From DASUPK01 sp963724665 (GTDB taxonomy: Bacteria > Actinomycetota > Thermoleophilia > Solirubrobacterales > 70-9): a stretch of DNA of 64,000 bases. The DNA lies in contig CAVRVH010000012.1 of the NCBI GenBank assembly GCA_963724665.1, positions 682,001 through 746,000 on the forward strand. Reading direction: 5' to 3'. The notes beneath the pieces are model-generated. The model saw nothing but the letters and a program-made list of their open reading frames with translations, made no database searches and was not told where the DNA came from. Below, one piece after another: positions 44,611-54,075 of the stretch. Both the position numbers and the translations under genes were made by a program. Within the stretch, counting starts at the first letter, position 1. Each line of letters begins with the position of its first letter.

Positions 44611-45587
44611 CTACCGCATACCGTCCTCTGGGTCGCCAGCATCTCCTTGTGGTGGTCGTAGTCGACGCCGCGGCCGCTCTCCGCCTGGTCCGGCGGCTGA
44701 TCGGTAACGAGCATCTGCCCGAGCTGGATGTCGGCGCTGAGGTCGAGCCGCGGGGCATCGGTGGTCGGGGTCCCCAGCGAGACGTCCGGATCGACCCCGT
44801 GAGTGACCTCGCCGGCCACCACCAGCTCGCCCGCCTTCCCGGTCGCATGACCGACGACGCAGACGTTCTTCGGCACCGAGACGATCATCTGGCCGATGCC
44901 GAGGTGGGACGAGACCGTGATGGTCTTGCCCTTCTGCCAGGGCAGCTCCCGGAGGTCGACCACGAGCTGGCCTGTTCCCAGCTTGTAGCCGTCGGCCGGC
45001 AGGTCCACGACCGCGGTCGGCGTGTACGTCCGCTGACCGATCGAGCCGTCGATGTTGATGTCGGCGGCCGCAATCGCGCCGGCGGGAATGCCGAGCACGA
45101 GCGCCGTGGTGAGCAGCAGCGGGGTGCTGCGGCGGCGCCACTCCGGGGCGAAGGCGAAAGCCACCAGAGCTACGCCCAGCGCTATCACCACGGCGGCGAT
45201 GATCCCGCCGTGGCCGGTCGCGGTGGTCCAGGCGCTGACGACGGCAAGGAACGCGGCGACCGCGAGCCCGATCGAGACCAGGAGGCAGACGACGAACACC
45301 TTGCCGAGCCGCGCCCAGACGCTCTCGGGCACCGGCTTGCCGGTCCCGTCGTCCTCGGGAAGGGCGACGGCCAGCACCAGATACGCCAGGATCCCGGCAC
45401 CGCCGAACAGGGTGGTGACGACGAAGGCGATCCGGACCAGCGTGGCGTTGAAGCCGATGTGCTCCGCGAGCCCGCCGGCGACCCCCCAGAGCACCCGATC
45501 GTTCTTGGATCGGAGCAGGGGCTGGCGCGGGCCGACTTCGGTCGTTTTCTTGCTCTCTGTGTTCTTGTTTTTGGGTTGGTTTGCCAT
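44607..45587 (-). CDS. PspC domain membrane protein
   Basis: The 326-residue protein starts with a charged tail and the PspC domain (LLRSKNDRVLWGVAGGLAEH, LVRIAFVVTTLFGGAGILAY). Several helices follow, then a soluble beta-rich C-terminal domain (GKTITVSSHLGIGQMIVSVP). The C-terminal domain resembles the LiaF/toast-rack-type modules of envelope-stress proteins. Adjacent kinase and regulator genes support a Lia/Psp-like envelope sensor. Leader region 45588-45673 has no gene. Confidence 0.88.
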   Translation of the reverse strand: MANQPKNKNTESKKTTEVGPRQPLLRSKNDRVLWGVAGGLAEHIGFNATLVRIAFVVTTLFGGAGILAYLVLAVALPEDDGTGKPVPESVWARLGKVFVVCLLVSIGLAVAAFLAVVSAWTTATGHGGIIAAVVIALGVALVAFAFAPEWRRRSTPLLLTTALVLGIPAGAIAAADINIDGSIGQRTYTPTAVVDLPADGYKLGTGQLVVDLRELPWQKGKTITVSSHLGIGQMIVSVPKNVCVVGHATGKAGELVVAGEVTHGVDPDVSLGTPTTDAPRLDLSADIQLGQMLVTDQPPDQAESGRGVDYDHHKEMLATQRTVCGR

Positions 45588-45673
45588 GACGTTGACGATG
45601 AAGCCCTTGGCCGGGCCTGTCTATCGGGAATGGCCCCTAGGAGCCCCCTAACTCTCCCCGGTAGCCTCGAATC

Positions 45674-45835
45674 ATGGGCACGCGACGCATCGTTCCAAGT
45701 CACTTCCGTGCGGACGGCAAGCCGAAGACCGCCTACGAGAGCGAGTCGGTGGCCCGCGCCGAGGCGGAACGCCTGGGGATGACCTACTACCGCTGCGACT
45801 TCTGCAACCGCTTTCACCTCGCCAGCAAGTCGTAG
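45674..45835 (+). CDS. 53-residue zinc-knuckle-like protein
   Basis: The product starts GTRRIVPSHFRADGKPKTAY, has a charged helix (ESVARAEAERLGMTYY) and ends with RCDFCNRFHLASKS. CDFC followed by FH could bind zinc as a half site or as a dimer. The helix and Tyr-rich connection resemble small conserved actinobacterial proteins I have seen without known function. It is divergent from PspC and lies 90 bp before the zwf-like gene; the gap holds no other gene. Confidence 0.65.
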   Translation: MGTRRIVPSHFRADGKPKTAYESESVARAEAERLGMTYYRCDFCNRFHLASKS

Positions 45836-45925
45836 GGTCACCGCAAGTTCACCCGCTATGGGTGATGTGGATGGTCAAGTCTTGGGGAAAGATCCGCACG
45901 CTCTACTGACCATTTCTCCAGCCCA

Positions 45926-47323
45926 GTGCCCGCGAGCAAACCAGCCGACGTCTTCGTCATCTTCGGGATCACCGGGGACCTCGCGAAGGTGATGACCTTC
46001 AACTCGCTGTACCGGCTCGAGGCGCGAGGCCTGTTGGATTGCCCCATCGTCGGCGTCGCGTTTGACGATTGGTTGATGAAGGACGTTCGCGAGCATGCTC
46101 GCAAGGCGATCGAGACCTCGTCGGGCCTGAAGCTCGACCCCAAGATCTTCAACCGCCTGGTCAAGCGCTTCTCCTATGTGCAGGGCGACTTCTCCGATGA
46201 CGCCACCTACGAGCGGGTGGGGACGGCGATCAAGGGCGCCAAGACACCCGTCTTCTATCTGGAGATCCCGCCGTCCCTGTTCGGGATGACGGTCGGCGGG
46301 CTCTCCAAGGCGGGCCTGACGGAGAACGCGCGCGTCGTTGTCGAGAAGCCGTTCGGACACGACCTGGAGTCGGCGCGCGAGCTGGCGGACGAGATTCACC
46401 AGTACATCCGCGAGGACCAGCTCTACCGGATCGACCACTTCCTCGGCCTGATGGGGCTGGCGGAGATCCTCTTTCTCCGCTTCGCGAACGCGATCTTCGA
46501 GCCCGTCTGGAACCGCAACAGCATCGATTGCGTGCAGATCACGATGGCCGAGAACTTCGGCGTCTCGGATCGCGGCAGCTTCTACGACCCGGTCGGCGCA
46601 GTCCGCGACGTGGTGGTCAACCACCTGATGCAGATCGTCGCGGCCTGTGCGATGGAGCAGCCGGCAGGCCGGGACGCGCGATCGCTGAAGGACGCCATGT
46701 TTTCGGTGTTCTCGGCGATGCCGAAGGCCGATCCGAAGCAGTACGTGCGCGGGCAGTACCAGGGCTACCGGAAGATCAAGGGGGTGGCCAAGGGCTCGAG
46801 CACCGAGACGTTCGCGGCGATGCGCCTCGAGATCGACAACTGGCGCTGGAGTGGCGTCCCCTTCTTCATCCGCACCGGGAAGCTCATGCCGGTCACCCAA
46901 TGGGAGCTGCGGATGGTCTTCAAGGAACCGCCGCGCCTCGGCTACGGAACGAGGGGGAGGAAGCCGCCGCCGTCGAACGAGCTGGTGGTGAGGATCCACC
47001 CGACAACCGGTGTCCGGCTGCTCGTCGACGCCCAGCGCAGTGACTCCGCCGATCCCGAGCAGATCAACCTCGACATGGAGTTTGCGGAGCAGGGAGGGGA
47101 GGGGCCGACCCCCTACGAGGTGCTTCTGCACGCGGCGATGGTCGGGAACAGCACCCGCTTCACCCGCCAGGACAACATCGAGGAGACCTGGCGGATCTGC
47201 GGGCCGCTGATCGAGAAGCCGCCCAGGATCCAGCCGTACAAGCCGGGCTCATGGGGACCGAAGTCCGCCGACCGGCTGGTCAAGGAATTCGGCGGCTGGC
47301 GCGAACCCTGGACCGGCTCGTGA
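45926..47323 (+). CDS. Divergent glucose-6-phosphate dehydrogenase paralogue lacking the phosphate-binding lysine
   Basis: The 465-residue protein keeps the fold: VIFGITGDLAKVM for cofactor, EKPFGHD, VSDRGSFYDPVG and the catalytic histidine in VVNHLMQIVA. The substrate motif reads RIDHFLGLMG, with L175 and M176 where active enzymes have Lys-Glu; D170 and H171 remain. In known G6PDHs that lysine contacts the sugar phosphate. A canonical copy exists at 27149. It opens the long operon to 57425 and overlaps the GH15 frame by GTGA. It may use a different or unphosphorylated sugar, or be regulatory. It is real coding, with no frame break. Confidence 0.88.
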   Translation: MPASKPADVFVIFGITGDLAKVMTFNSLYRLEARGLLDCPIVGVAFDDWLMKDVREHARKAIETSSGLKLDPKIFNRLVKRFSYVQGDFSDDATYERVGTAIKGAKTPVFYLEIPPSLFGMTVGGLSKAGLTENARVVVEKPFGHDLESARELADEIHQYIREDQLYRIDHFLGLMGLAEILFLRFANAIFEPVWNRNSIDCVQITMAENFGVSDRGSFYDPVGAVRDVVVNHLMQIVAACAMEQPAGRDARSLKDAMFSVFSAMPKADPKQYVRGQYQGYRKIKGVAKGSSTETFAAMRLEIDNWRWSGVPFFIRTGKLMPVTQWELRMVFKEPPRLGYGTRGRKPPPSNELVVRIHPTTGVRLLVDAQRSDSADPEQINLDMEFAEQGGEGPTPYEVLLHAAMVGNSTRFTRQDNIEETWRICGPLIEKPPRIQPYKPGSWGPKSADRLVKEFGGWREPWTGS

Positions 47324-47358
47324 CCCCGCCGAAGGCGAAGGAGGAGAAGAAGGACAAG

Positions 47359-49227
47359 ATGCCTCAGAGCGCGGCGATGCCGTCGCCGTTCCCACCGATC
47401 GCCGACTACGCCTTCCTCTCCAACTGCCATACGGGCGCCCTGGTGGCGCCCGACGGGGCGATCGACTGGCTCTGCGTGCCCCGGTTCGACGCGCCCAGCA
47501 TCTTCGGGACCCTGCTGGATCGCGAGGCGGGCTCATTCCGGTTCGCTCCCTTCGGGATCAATGTCCCGAGCGGGAGGATCTATGAACCCGGCACGAACAT
47601 CCTCAACACGACTTGGCACACGCCGACCGGCTGGGCAATGGTGCGCGACGCGCTGACGATCGGCCCGACCAGGCACAAGGACGAGATCACCCCGCATACG
47701 AGGGCGCCCGCCGACGAGGACGCCCATCACCTGCTGGTTCGGACGGTGCTCTGCCTGGACGGCTCGGTCGACATGGAGATGCTCTGCGAGCCGGACTTCG
47801 ACTATGGGCGGGTGCTGGGGGAATGGTCGCTGCTCGGGCCTCACACCGCCGATGCGAGTGGGGAGGGGCCGACCGTGCGGCTCCGCAGCAGCATGCCGAT
47901 CGGGGTGGAGGGAGGAGCGGCGCAGGCGCGCCACACGCTGAAAAAGGGCGAACAGGCCTTCTGCTCGCTCTCCTGGGCCGAGGAGCTCGCCTCGCCGGAG
48001 GACATGGATGAGGCCAACGCGCGCATCAGCGAGACGACCGAGTACTGGCGCACCTGGGTCTCCAAGGCCCGGATGCCCGACCACCGCTTCCGAGGGGCCA
48101 TCCAGCGTTCGGCCCTGACGATCAAGGGTCTCACGTACATGCCGACCGGTGCGACCGTAGCCGCCCTGACGACCTCATTGCCCGAAACACCCGGCGGGGA
48201 GCGCAACTGGGACTACCGCTTCACCTGGATCAGGGACTCGACCTTCACGCTTCAGGCCCTCCATTACCTGAACCTGGACTGGGAGGCCAACGAGTTCATG
48301 CAGTTCATGGGCGACCTCGAGGCGAACGAGGACGGTGGGCTGCAGATCATGTACGGGATCGACGGTCGGCGAGACCTGACCGAATCCACGAGGGATGATT
48401 TGTCCGGCTATGCGGGGGCGTCGCCAGTGCGGGTGGGAAACGGCGCCTTCGACCAGCGCCAGAACGACGTGTTCGGTGCGGCGCTCGACTCGATCCTCCT
48501 GCACAGCCATCGCAGCCAGCGGCTGCCTCGAAGGCTCTGGCCGGTGGTGCAGGCCCAGGCCGAGTGCGCGACCAAGGTCTGGAAGAAGCCGGACCAGGGG
48601 ATCTGGGAGGCCCGGGGCGAGCCCCAGCAATACGTCTCCTCCAAGCTGATGTGCTGGGTCGCGATGGACCGGGCCTCGAAGCTCGCGGAGATCCGAGGGA
48701 GCTCGGAGCTCCAGGAGACCTGGGGTGCCACGGCCGAGGAGATCCGCAAGGACATCCTCGACAAGGGTGTACGGGACGGGGTCCTGCGGCAGCACTACGA
48801 CACCGACGCCCTCGACGCTTCGACCTTGTTGGCCGCCCTGTTCGGCTTCCTGCCGGGTGATGACGAGGTGCTCCGCAAGAGCGTGCTGGCAATCGCGGAC
48901 GACCTCACCGAGGACGGGTACGTCCTGCGCTACCGGACCGGCGAGACCGACGACGGGCTTTCGGGCAAGGAGGGCAGCTTCCTGATCTGCTCCTTCTGGC
49001 TCGTCACCGGTCTGGCCATCATCCGCGAGCAGCAGCGCGCGCGCGACTTGATGGACCGGCTGCTCCGCATCGCCTCGCCGCTTGGCCTCTACGCCGAAGA
49101 GTTCGATCCCAGCACCGGCCGCCACCTGGGGAACTTCCCCCAGGCCTTCTCCCACCTCGCCCTGATCGAGGCGGCGGCGCGGATCATCCTCAGCGAGCGC
49201 CTCAAAGAGGTCGGTGTCAACGCATGA
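47359..49227 (+). CDS. Glycoside hydrolase family 15 (trehalase/glucoamylase-like)
   Basis: The 622-residue protein has the GH15 N-terminal beta domain (PIADYAFLSNCHTGALVAPD, IDWLCVPRFDAPSIFG) and an (alpha/alpha)6 barrel. RNWDYRFTWIRDSTF and EGSFLICSFWLVTG match the mycobacterial trehalase branch, where two acidic residues act in inverting hydrolysis. It would release glucose from trehalose or an alpha-glucan. No signal peptide, so the substrate is intracellular. The ATG at 47359 follows AAGGA; a GTG at 47320, overlapping the zwf-like stop, is the alternative. Confidence 0.87.
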   Translation: MPQSAAMPSPFPPIADYAFLSNCHTGALVAPDGAIDWLCVPRFDAPSIFGTLLDREAGSFRFAPFGINVPSGRIYEPGTNILNTTWHTPTGWAMVRDALTIGPTRHKDEITPHTRAPADEDAHHLLVRTVLCLDGSVDMEMLCEPDFDYGRVLGEWSLLGPHTADASGEGPTVRLRSSMPIGVEGGAAQARHTLKKGEQAFCSLSWAEELASPEDMDEANARISETTEYWRTWVSKARMPDHRFRGAIQRSALTIKGLTYMPTGATVAALTTSLPETPGGERNWDYRFTWIRDSTFTLQALHYLNLDWEANEFMQFMGDLEANEDGGLQIMYGIDGRRDLTESTRDDLSGYAGASPVRVGNGAFDQRQNDVFGAALDSILLHSHRSQRLPRRLWPVVQAQAECATKVWKKPDQGIWEARGEPQQYVSSKLMCWVAMDRASKLAEIRGSSELQETWGATAEEIRKDILDKGVRDGVLRQHYDTDALDASTLLAALFGFLPGDDEVLRKSVLAIADDLTEDGYVLRYRTGETDDGLSGKEGSFLICSFWLVTGLAIIREQQRARDLMDRLLRIASPLGLYAEEFDPSTGRHLGNFPQAFSHLALIEAAARIILSERLKEVGVNA

Positions 49228-50777
49228 GCGACTACGACGTGATCGTGATCGGCAGCGGCGCCGGCGGCGGCACCCTGATCCACCAGCTGGCGCCGTCCGG
49301 AAAGCGGATCCTCTTGCTGGAGAGGGGGGACTGGCTTACCCGGGAGCCGCAGAACTGGCTTGCGCAGGACGTCTTCGTCGACGGCCGCTACCAGTCCGAG
49401 GACACCTGGTACGACGACGAGGACGAGCCCTTCCCGCCGCAGGTCCACTACTTCGTCGGGGGCGCGACGAAGCTATACGGCGCCGCGCTCTACCGCCTGC
49501 GTGCCGAGGACTTCGGCGAGATCCAGCACCACGACGGTATCTCTCCCGCATGGCCGATCTCCTACGAGGAGATGGAGCCCCACTACATGCAGGCCGAGCA
49601 GCTCTACCAGGTCCACGGTGCACGGGGGGAGGACCCGACGGAGCCGCCGGCGAGCGGCGAGTATCCATTCCCCGCCGTCAGCCACGAGCCGCGAATCCAA
49701 CAGCTTGCCGACGACCTCGCCGCAGCCGGCCACCACCCGTTCCACGCGCCGTGCGGCGTGATGCTCAACGAGTCGAACATGCCCTACAGCACGTGCGTGC
49801 GATGCCAGGACTGCGACGGCTTCCCCTGCCTGGTGCACGCCAAGTCGGACGCAGAGGTGATCTCGGTGCGACCCGCCCTGGAGCATGACAACGTCACCCT
49901 TCTGACCGGAGCGCAGGCCGTGAAGCTCAACACCGACGCCGGTGGCAAGGCGGTCACCGAGGTCGTCGTCGAGCGCGGCGGGGAAACCGAGACCTACATC
50001 GCGGACATCGTCGTCGTTTCCTGTGGCGCAGCCAATTCGGCCAGGCTGCTGCTCGCCTCGGCCACCGACAAGCACCCCAACGGCCTCGCCAACGGCTCCG
50101 ACCAGGTGGGCCGCAACTACATGTTCCACAACAGCCAGGCGGTGCTGGCCCTCTCGAAGGAGCCGAACCCGACCGTCTTCCAGAAGACGCTCGGGCTCAA
50201 CGACTACTACTTCGCGGGCGACGAGTTCGACTACCCGCTGGGGAACATCCAGATGGTGGGCAAGTCGCAGGCGCCGATGTTCCATGGGGAGAAGCCAGGG
50301 GAGACGAAGTTTGCGCCCGACTGGACGCTCGAGAACGTCGCCTCACATGCGGTGGATTTCTGGCTCTCGACCGAGGATCTGCCCAAGGCGGAGAACCGGG
50401 TCACCCTGGGTCCTGACGGTCATGTGAAGCTGAGCTACACGTACTCGAACAACAAGCCCAAGAAGGAGCTGCTGGGAAAGCTCGAGTCAATGCTTGGCGA
50501 AATCGGCATGCATCCCCACCACCTACTCCCACACCACGCCTACCTGAAGAACGAGATCCCGGTGGCTGGGGTCGCCCATCAGACAGGGACCTGCCGGTTC
50601 GGCGCCGACCCCGCCGACTCCGTGCTCGACACGAATTGCAAGGCACACGAGCTGGACAACCTCTACGTGGTCGACACCAGCTTCTTCCCCAGCATCGGCG
50701 CGGTCAACCCGGCGCTGACGGCGATGGCGAACGCGATTCGCGTCGGGGACCACTTGCTGGAGCGACTCGGCGCGTAG
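49224..50777 (+). CDS. GMC family FAD-dependent oxidoreductase with cysteine cluster
   Basis: The 517-residue flavoprotein has DYDVIVIGSGAGGGTLIHQL for FAD and ends with HQTGTCRFGADP and SFFPSIGAVNPALTAMANAI, the GMC active-site region. A cluster, STCVRCQDCDGFPCLVHAKS (C191, C194, C197 and C202), could bind an iron-sulfur centre or zinc, as in glucose dehydrogenase-type complexes. It overlaps the GH15 gene by ATGA. A sugar alcohol or sugar is the likely substrate. No membrane helix is seen. Confidence 0.88.
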   Translation: MSDYDVIVIGSGAGGGTLIHQLAPSGKRILLLERGDWLTREPQNWLAQDVFVDGRYQSEDTWYDDEDEPFPPQVHYFVGGATKLYGAALYRLRAEDFGEIQHHDGISPAWPISYEEMEPHYMQAEQLYQVHGARGEDPTEPPASGEYPFPAVSHEPRIQQLADDLAAAGHHPFHAPCGVMLNESNMPYSTCVRCQDCDGFPCLVHAKSDAEVISVRPALEHDNVTLLTGAQAVKLNTDAGGKAVTEVVVERGGETETYIADIVVVSCGAANSARLLLASATDKHPNGLANGSDQVGRNYMFHNSQAVLALSKEPNPTVFQKTLGLNDYYFAGDEFDYPLGNIQMVGKSQAPMFHGEKPGETKFAPDWTLENVASHAVDFWLSTEDLPKAENRVTLGPDGHVKLSYTYSNNKPKKELLGKLESMLGEIGMHPHHLLPHHAYLKNEIPVAGVAHQTGTCRFGADPADSVLDTNCKAHELDNLYVVDTSFFPSIGAVNPALTAMANAIRVGDHLLERLGA

Positions 50778-50802
50778 GCGGGACGGGCTCGACGGGTAGA
50801 CC

Positions 50803-52173
50803 GTGGCGACGGATTCCCATCGAGTGGTGGTTGTGGGTGGGGGCTTCGGCGGTCTATTCGCGGCCCGAAACCTGAGCCGCGCGCCGGTTCAGATCTCCCT
50901 GGTTGACCGCGTGAATCACCACCTCTTCCAGCCGCTGCTGTACCAGGTGGCGACCGGCGTTCTCTCTGAGGGAGAGATCGCCCCGCCGTTGCGCGGGGTT
51001 CTGCATCGTCACAAGAACATCGAGGTAGAGCTGGCCGAGGTGAGCGGCTTCGATCTGGAGGGCCGGAAGGTGACGTTGATGCGCCCCGATGGCCAGTTCT
51101 TCGAGCTTCCCTACGACAGCCTGATCGTTGCCGCCGGCGCCGGCCAGTCCTACTTCGGCCACGATGAGTTCTCGCGCTGGGCTCCCGGGATGAAGACGAT
51201 CAACGATGCCCTCGAGCTCAGGGGCAGGATCCTCGGGGCGTTCGAGCTGGCGGAGCTCGAGTCCGATCCGGAGAGGCGGAAAGCATGCCTGACCTTCGTG
51301 GTCGTCGGAGGTGGGCCGACCGGGGTCGAGATCACGGGCCAGATCGCCGAGCTCTCGCGGCGGGTGCTGAAGAAGGACTTCCGGAAGATCGACTCGAGGA
51401 GCTCCAGAATTCTGCTCTTCGACGGCGGTGAGCAGATCCTCGCCGGCTTCGGGGACCAGCTCTCGGCGAAGGCCGTCGATGGCCTCGAGCACCTCGGCGT
51501 CGAGATCCACACGCGCAGCATCGTCACTGCCATCGACCGAGACGGTGTGACCGTGAAGTCGGGGGAGGAGGAGCAACGCGTCGACGCGATCACCAAGGTC
51601 TGGGCCGCCGGCGTGCAGGCCTCGCCTCTGGCGCGGATGCTGGCCGACGCCTCCGGCGCGGAGTGCGACCGGGCCGGCCGGGTGAGCGTGCTGCCGGACT
51701 GCACGCTGCCGGGGCATCCGGAAGTGTTCGCGATCGGCGACATGATGTCCCTGAACGGCCTGCCGGGGGTCGCGGAGGTGGCGATGCAGCAGGGCATCCA
51801 CGCGTCGAGCACGATCAAGAGGCGGCTCCGGGGCAAGGAGGGGAAGCCGTTCCACTACCGCGACCTGGGCAGCATGGCGACCATCTCCCGCTTCCGGGCC
51901 GTGGTGAGCTTCAAGGGCATCCACCTGTCGGGATTCCTCGGCTGGCTCACCTGGCTCTTCGTTCACCTGGCCTTCCTCACCGGCTTCAAGAACCGTCTCT
52001 CGACGGTGCCCAGGTGGGCGATCACCTTCATCGGCAACAGCCGCCCCCAGCGGACGATCACGATGCAACAGGTCATCGGGCGCGTCGCCATCGAGCAGGC
52101 CGGCGGCCGGGCGTTCCTGATGTCGCTGGTCGAGGATGACTCGCAGTCGACGGAGAGCGAAACGCCCGAGTGA
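50803..52173 (+). CDS. ndh: Type II NADH:quinone oxidoreductase
   Basis: The 456-residue flavoprotein has two Rossmann sites (VVVVGGGFGGLFAARNLSR and FVVVGGGPTGVEITGQIAEL). The quinone-site region is NHHLFQPLLYQVATGVLSEG, with VFAIGDMMSLNGLPGVAEVA and a C-terminal amphipathic anchor (LSGFLGWLTWLFVHLAFLTG). It passes electrons from NADH to quinone without pumping. In the operon it can supply reducing equivalents to the bd oxidase encoded downstream. The epimerase gene overlaps its stop by GTGA. Confidence 0.93.
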   Translation: MATDSHRVVVVGGGFGGLFAARNLSRAPVQISLVDRVNHHLFQPLLYQVATGVLSEGEIAPPLRGVLHRHKNIEVELAEVSGFDLEGRKVTLMRPDGQFFELPYDSLIVAAGAGQSYFGHDEFSRWAPGMKTINDALELRGRILGAFELAELESDPERRKACLTFVVVGGGPTGVEITGQIAELSRRVLKKDFRKIDSRSSRILLFDGGEQILAGFGDQLSAKAVDGLEHLGVEIHTRSIVTAIDRDGVTVKSGEEEQRVDAITKVWAAGVQASPLARMLADASGAECDRAGRVSVLPDCTLPGHPEVFAIGDMMSLNGLPGVAEVAMQQGIHASSTIKRRLRGKEGKPFHYRDLGSMATISRFRAVVSFKGIHLSGFLGWLTWLFVHLAFLTGFKNRLSTVPRWAITFIGNSRPQRTITMQQVIGRVAIEQAGGRAFLMSLVEDDSQSTESETPE

Positions 52174-53063
52174 TCGCCACCCGGCCCATCGACGGATTCG
52201 ATGCGCTGACCCTCTCCTCCGCGGACGCCGAGCTCGAGGCCGCCTTCGTCCCCGATGCCGGAATGGTGGGCTGCTCCCTGCTCCATCGCGGGGAGGAACT
52301 GCTGGGCCAGCGCGGCGGCCTGGCCCGATACGTCGCCGAGCGCTCGACCATGGGGATCCCGTTGCTCCACCCATGGGCCAACAGGGTCGGGAGAAGGCAC
52401 TTCTGGGTGGCCGGACGGGAAGTCGACCTTTGGGCACACCCCGAGCTGTACACCCTGGGTCCCAAGGGCCTGCCGATCCACGGCCTCCTCGCGGCCGCAC
52501 CGGGGTGGAGTGTCGACCGGCACGAGGACAGTCCGGAGGGTCCGCGTCTCGTGGGCACCTTCGACTTCGCCGCGCGCGAGGACCTGATGTCGGTGTTCCC
52601 GTTTCCCCATCAGCTCCAATTCGAGGCTGGGATCTCGGGTCAGAAGCTGACCATCGCGACGACGGTGCGCGCGTCCGGCGATGTGCCGGTACCCATCGCG
52701 TTCGGATACCACCCCTACCTCCGGCTGCCGGGGGTGGATCGGAGTGCCTGGCTCGTTGAGATGCCGGTGCGCGAGCGGGTCGTGCTCGACTCCGAGGAGC
52801 TCCCCACCGGCGAGTTGGAGCGGGCGGATGTGGCTTCCGGTCCGCTCGGATCGAGGACGTTCGACGACGAGTTCGAGGCCCCGGCCGAGCCATTCGCCCT
52901 CGCGGGAGGAGGGCGCCGAATCGAGGTGTCGTTCGATCGGGGCTACCCCTACGCGCAGGTCTACGCACCTGACGACGATGACGTGATCGCCTTCGAGCCG
53001 ATGACCGCACCGACCAACACGCTGGTGACGCGGGCAGGACCTGAAGCTGCTGCAGCCAGGTGA
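52170..53063 (+). CDS. Aldose 1-epimerase (mutarotase), 3' end frameshifted
   Basis: The galactose-mutarotase fold is shown by LLHPWANRVGRRHFWVAGRE, GLPIHGLLAAAPGW with the catalytic histidine, and IAFGYHPYLRLPG with the second. The frame as given ends at 53063 after an anomalous PEAAAAR. Removing one base near 53031-53034 (GGG for GG) restores DLKLLQPGESYVASFSIKVT and a stop at 53104-53106, which overlaps the next GTG by GTGA. So the gene probably runs to 53106, 311 residues. It equilibrates alpha and beta sugars for the oxidoreductases alongside. Confidence 0.88.
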   Translation: MIATRPIDGFDALTLSSADAELEAAFVPDAGMVGCSLLHRGEELLGQRGGLARYVAERSTMGIPLLHPWANRVGRRHFWVAGREVDLWAHPELYTLGPKGLPIHGLLAAAPGWSVDRHEDSPEGPRLVGTFDFAAREDLMSVFPFPHQLQFEAGISGQKLTIATTVRASGDVPVPIAFGYHPYLRLPGVDRSAWLVEMPVRERVVLDSEELPTGELERADVASGPLGSRTFDDEFEAPAEPFALAGGGRRIEVSFDRGYPYAQVYAPDDDDVIAFEPMTAPTNTLVTRAGPEAAAAR

Positions 53064-53102
53064 GAGCTACGTGGCCTCGTTCTCGATCAAGGTGACGGAC
53101 GC

Positions 53103-54038
53103 GTGACGGAGCCGGCCGACATCCAGGTCTCGGCGGACGAGTTCCGGGAGCTCTTCGATCGGGTCTCGAACTGGGGCCGGTGGGGCGCCGATGACGAACG
53201 GGGTGCCCTCAACTACCTGACGCCGGAGCTGGTCGCCGCCGCCTCCGGCCTCGTGCGCGACGGGCGGACGGTCAGCCTCAGCCGCTCCCTCAACACCGAC
53301 CGCGAGCCCGACAATCCGGAGCCGGCCGATCACCACATGACCATGCTCGGCGGCCGAGATCACCCCGAGGGCATTGCCTTCGCCAAGGACTACATCGGCG
53401 TCGACTACCACAACGACTCGCACAGCCACCTCGACGCCCTCTGCCATGTCTCCTACGACGGCTCGCTCTATAACGGGCGGCCGGCCGACTCGGTCTCGGG
53501 CACCGGGGCGGCGGTCGAAACGGTAGAGGTCCTGAAGGATGGGCTCGTTGGGCGTGGTGTCCTGCTGGACGTCCCTCGGACACGCGGGGTCAGCTGGCTG
53601 GAGCCGGGCGACAGCGTGCTGCCCGGTGACCTCCAGGAATCGGAGGACCTCCAGCGAGTGATGGTGGAGGAGGGCGACATCCTCCTGGTCCGGACGGGCC
53701 ACGCCAGCCGCCTCGACGAGCTGGGGCCCTGGGACACCGCGAGCTCGAAGGCAGGCCTGCACCCGAGCTGCGCCGAGTTCCTGGCAGAGCGGAGGGTCGC
53801 CGCGCTTGGCTGTGACGGCAACAACGACACGGCCCCGAGCTTCACCGAGGGCGTCGGCTTTCCGATCCACGTGCTGGCGCTGACCGCGATGGGCGTCCAC
53901 CTGCTCGACTACCTGCACCTCGACGAGCTGGGCAGTGCGTGCGAGGACGCGGGCCGCTGGGACTTTCTGTTCGTCGGCGCTCCGCTGCGCATCGCGGGAG
54001 GAACCGGATCGCCGCTCAACCCGATCGCAATCCTGTGA
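53103..54038 (+). CDS. Cyclase family (kynurenine formamidase-like) metal hydrolase
   Basis: The 311-residue protein belongs to the PF04199 cyclase/KynB superfamily. The metal-binding HxGTHxD-type motif is DSHSHLDALCHV, with an acidic metal ligand later in LGCDGNNDTAP. WGRWGADDERGALNYLTPEL is typical of the plant- and actinobacterial-type long form. It hydrolyses amide or lactone-like bonds in known cases. In this operon it might open a sugar lactone; that is inference. Coupled to the epimerase. Confidence 0.83.
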   Translation: MTEPADIQVSADEFRELFDRVSNWGRWGADDERGALNYLTPELVAAASGLVRDGRTVSLSRSLNTDREPDNPEPADHHMTMLGGRDHPEGIAFAKDYIGVDYHNDSHSHLDALCHVSYDGSLYNGRPADSVSGTGAAVETVEVLKDGLVGRGVLLDVPRTRGVSWLEPGDSVLPGDLQESEDLQRVMVEEGDILLVRTGHASRLDELGPWDTASSKAGLHPSCAEFLAERRVAALGCDGNNDTAPSFTEGVGFPIHVLALTAMGVHLLDYLHLDELGSACEDAGRWDFLFVGAPLRIAGGTGSPLNPIAIL

Positions 54039-54075
54039 TGGCCCGTCGCAGGAATAGGCTCTGGGGCGAGATCTG

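Noticed and set aside
50854..53010. 718-codon minus-strand frame
   Set aside because: It is antisense to ndh and the aldose epimerase, both with intact motifs; its translation is Arg/Pro-rich and without domains.
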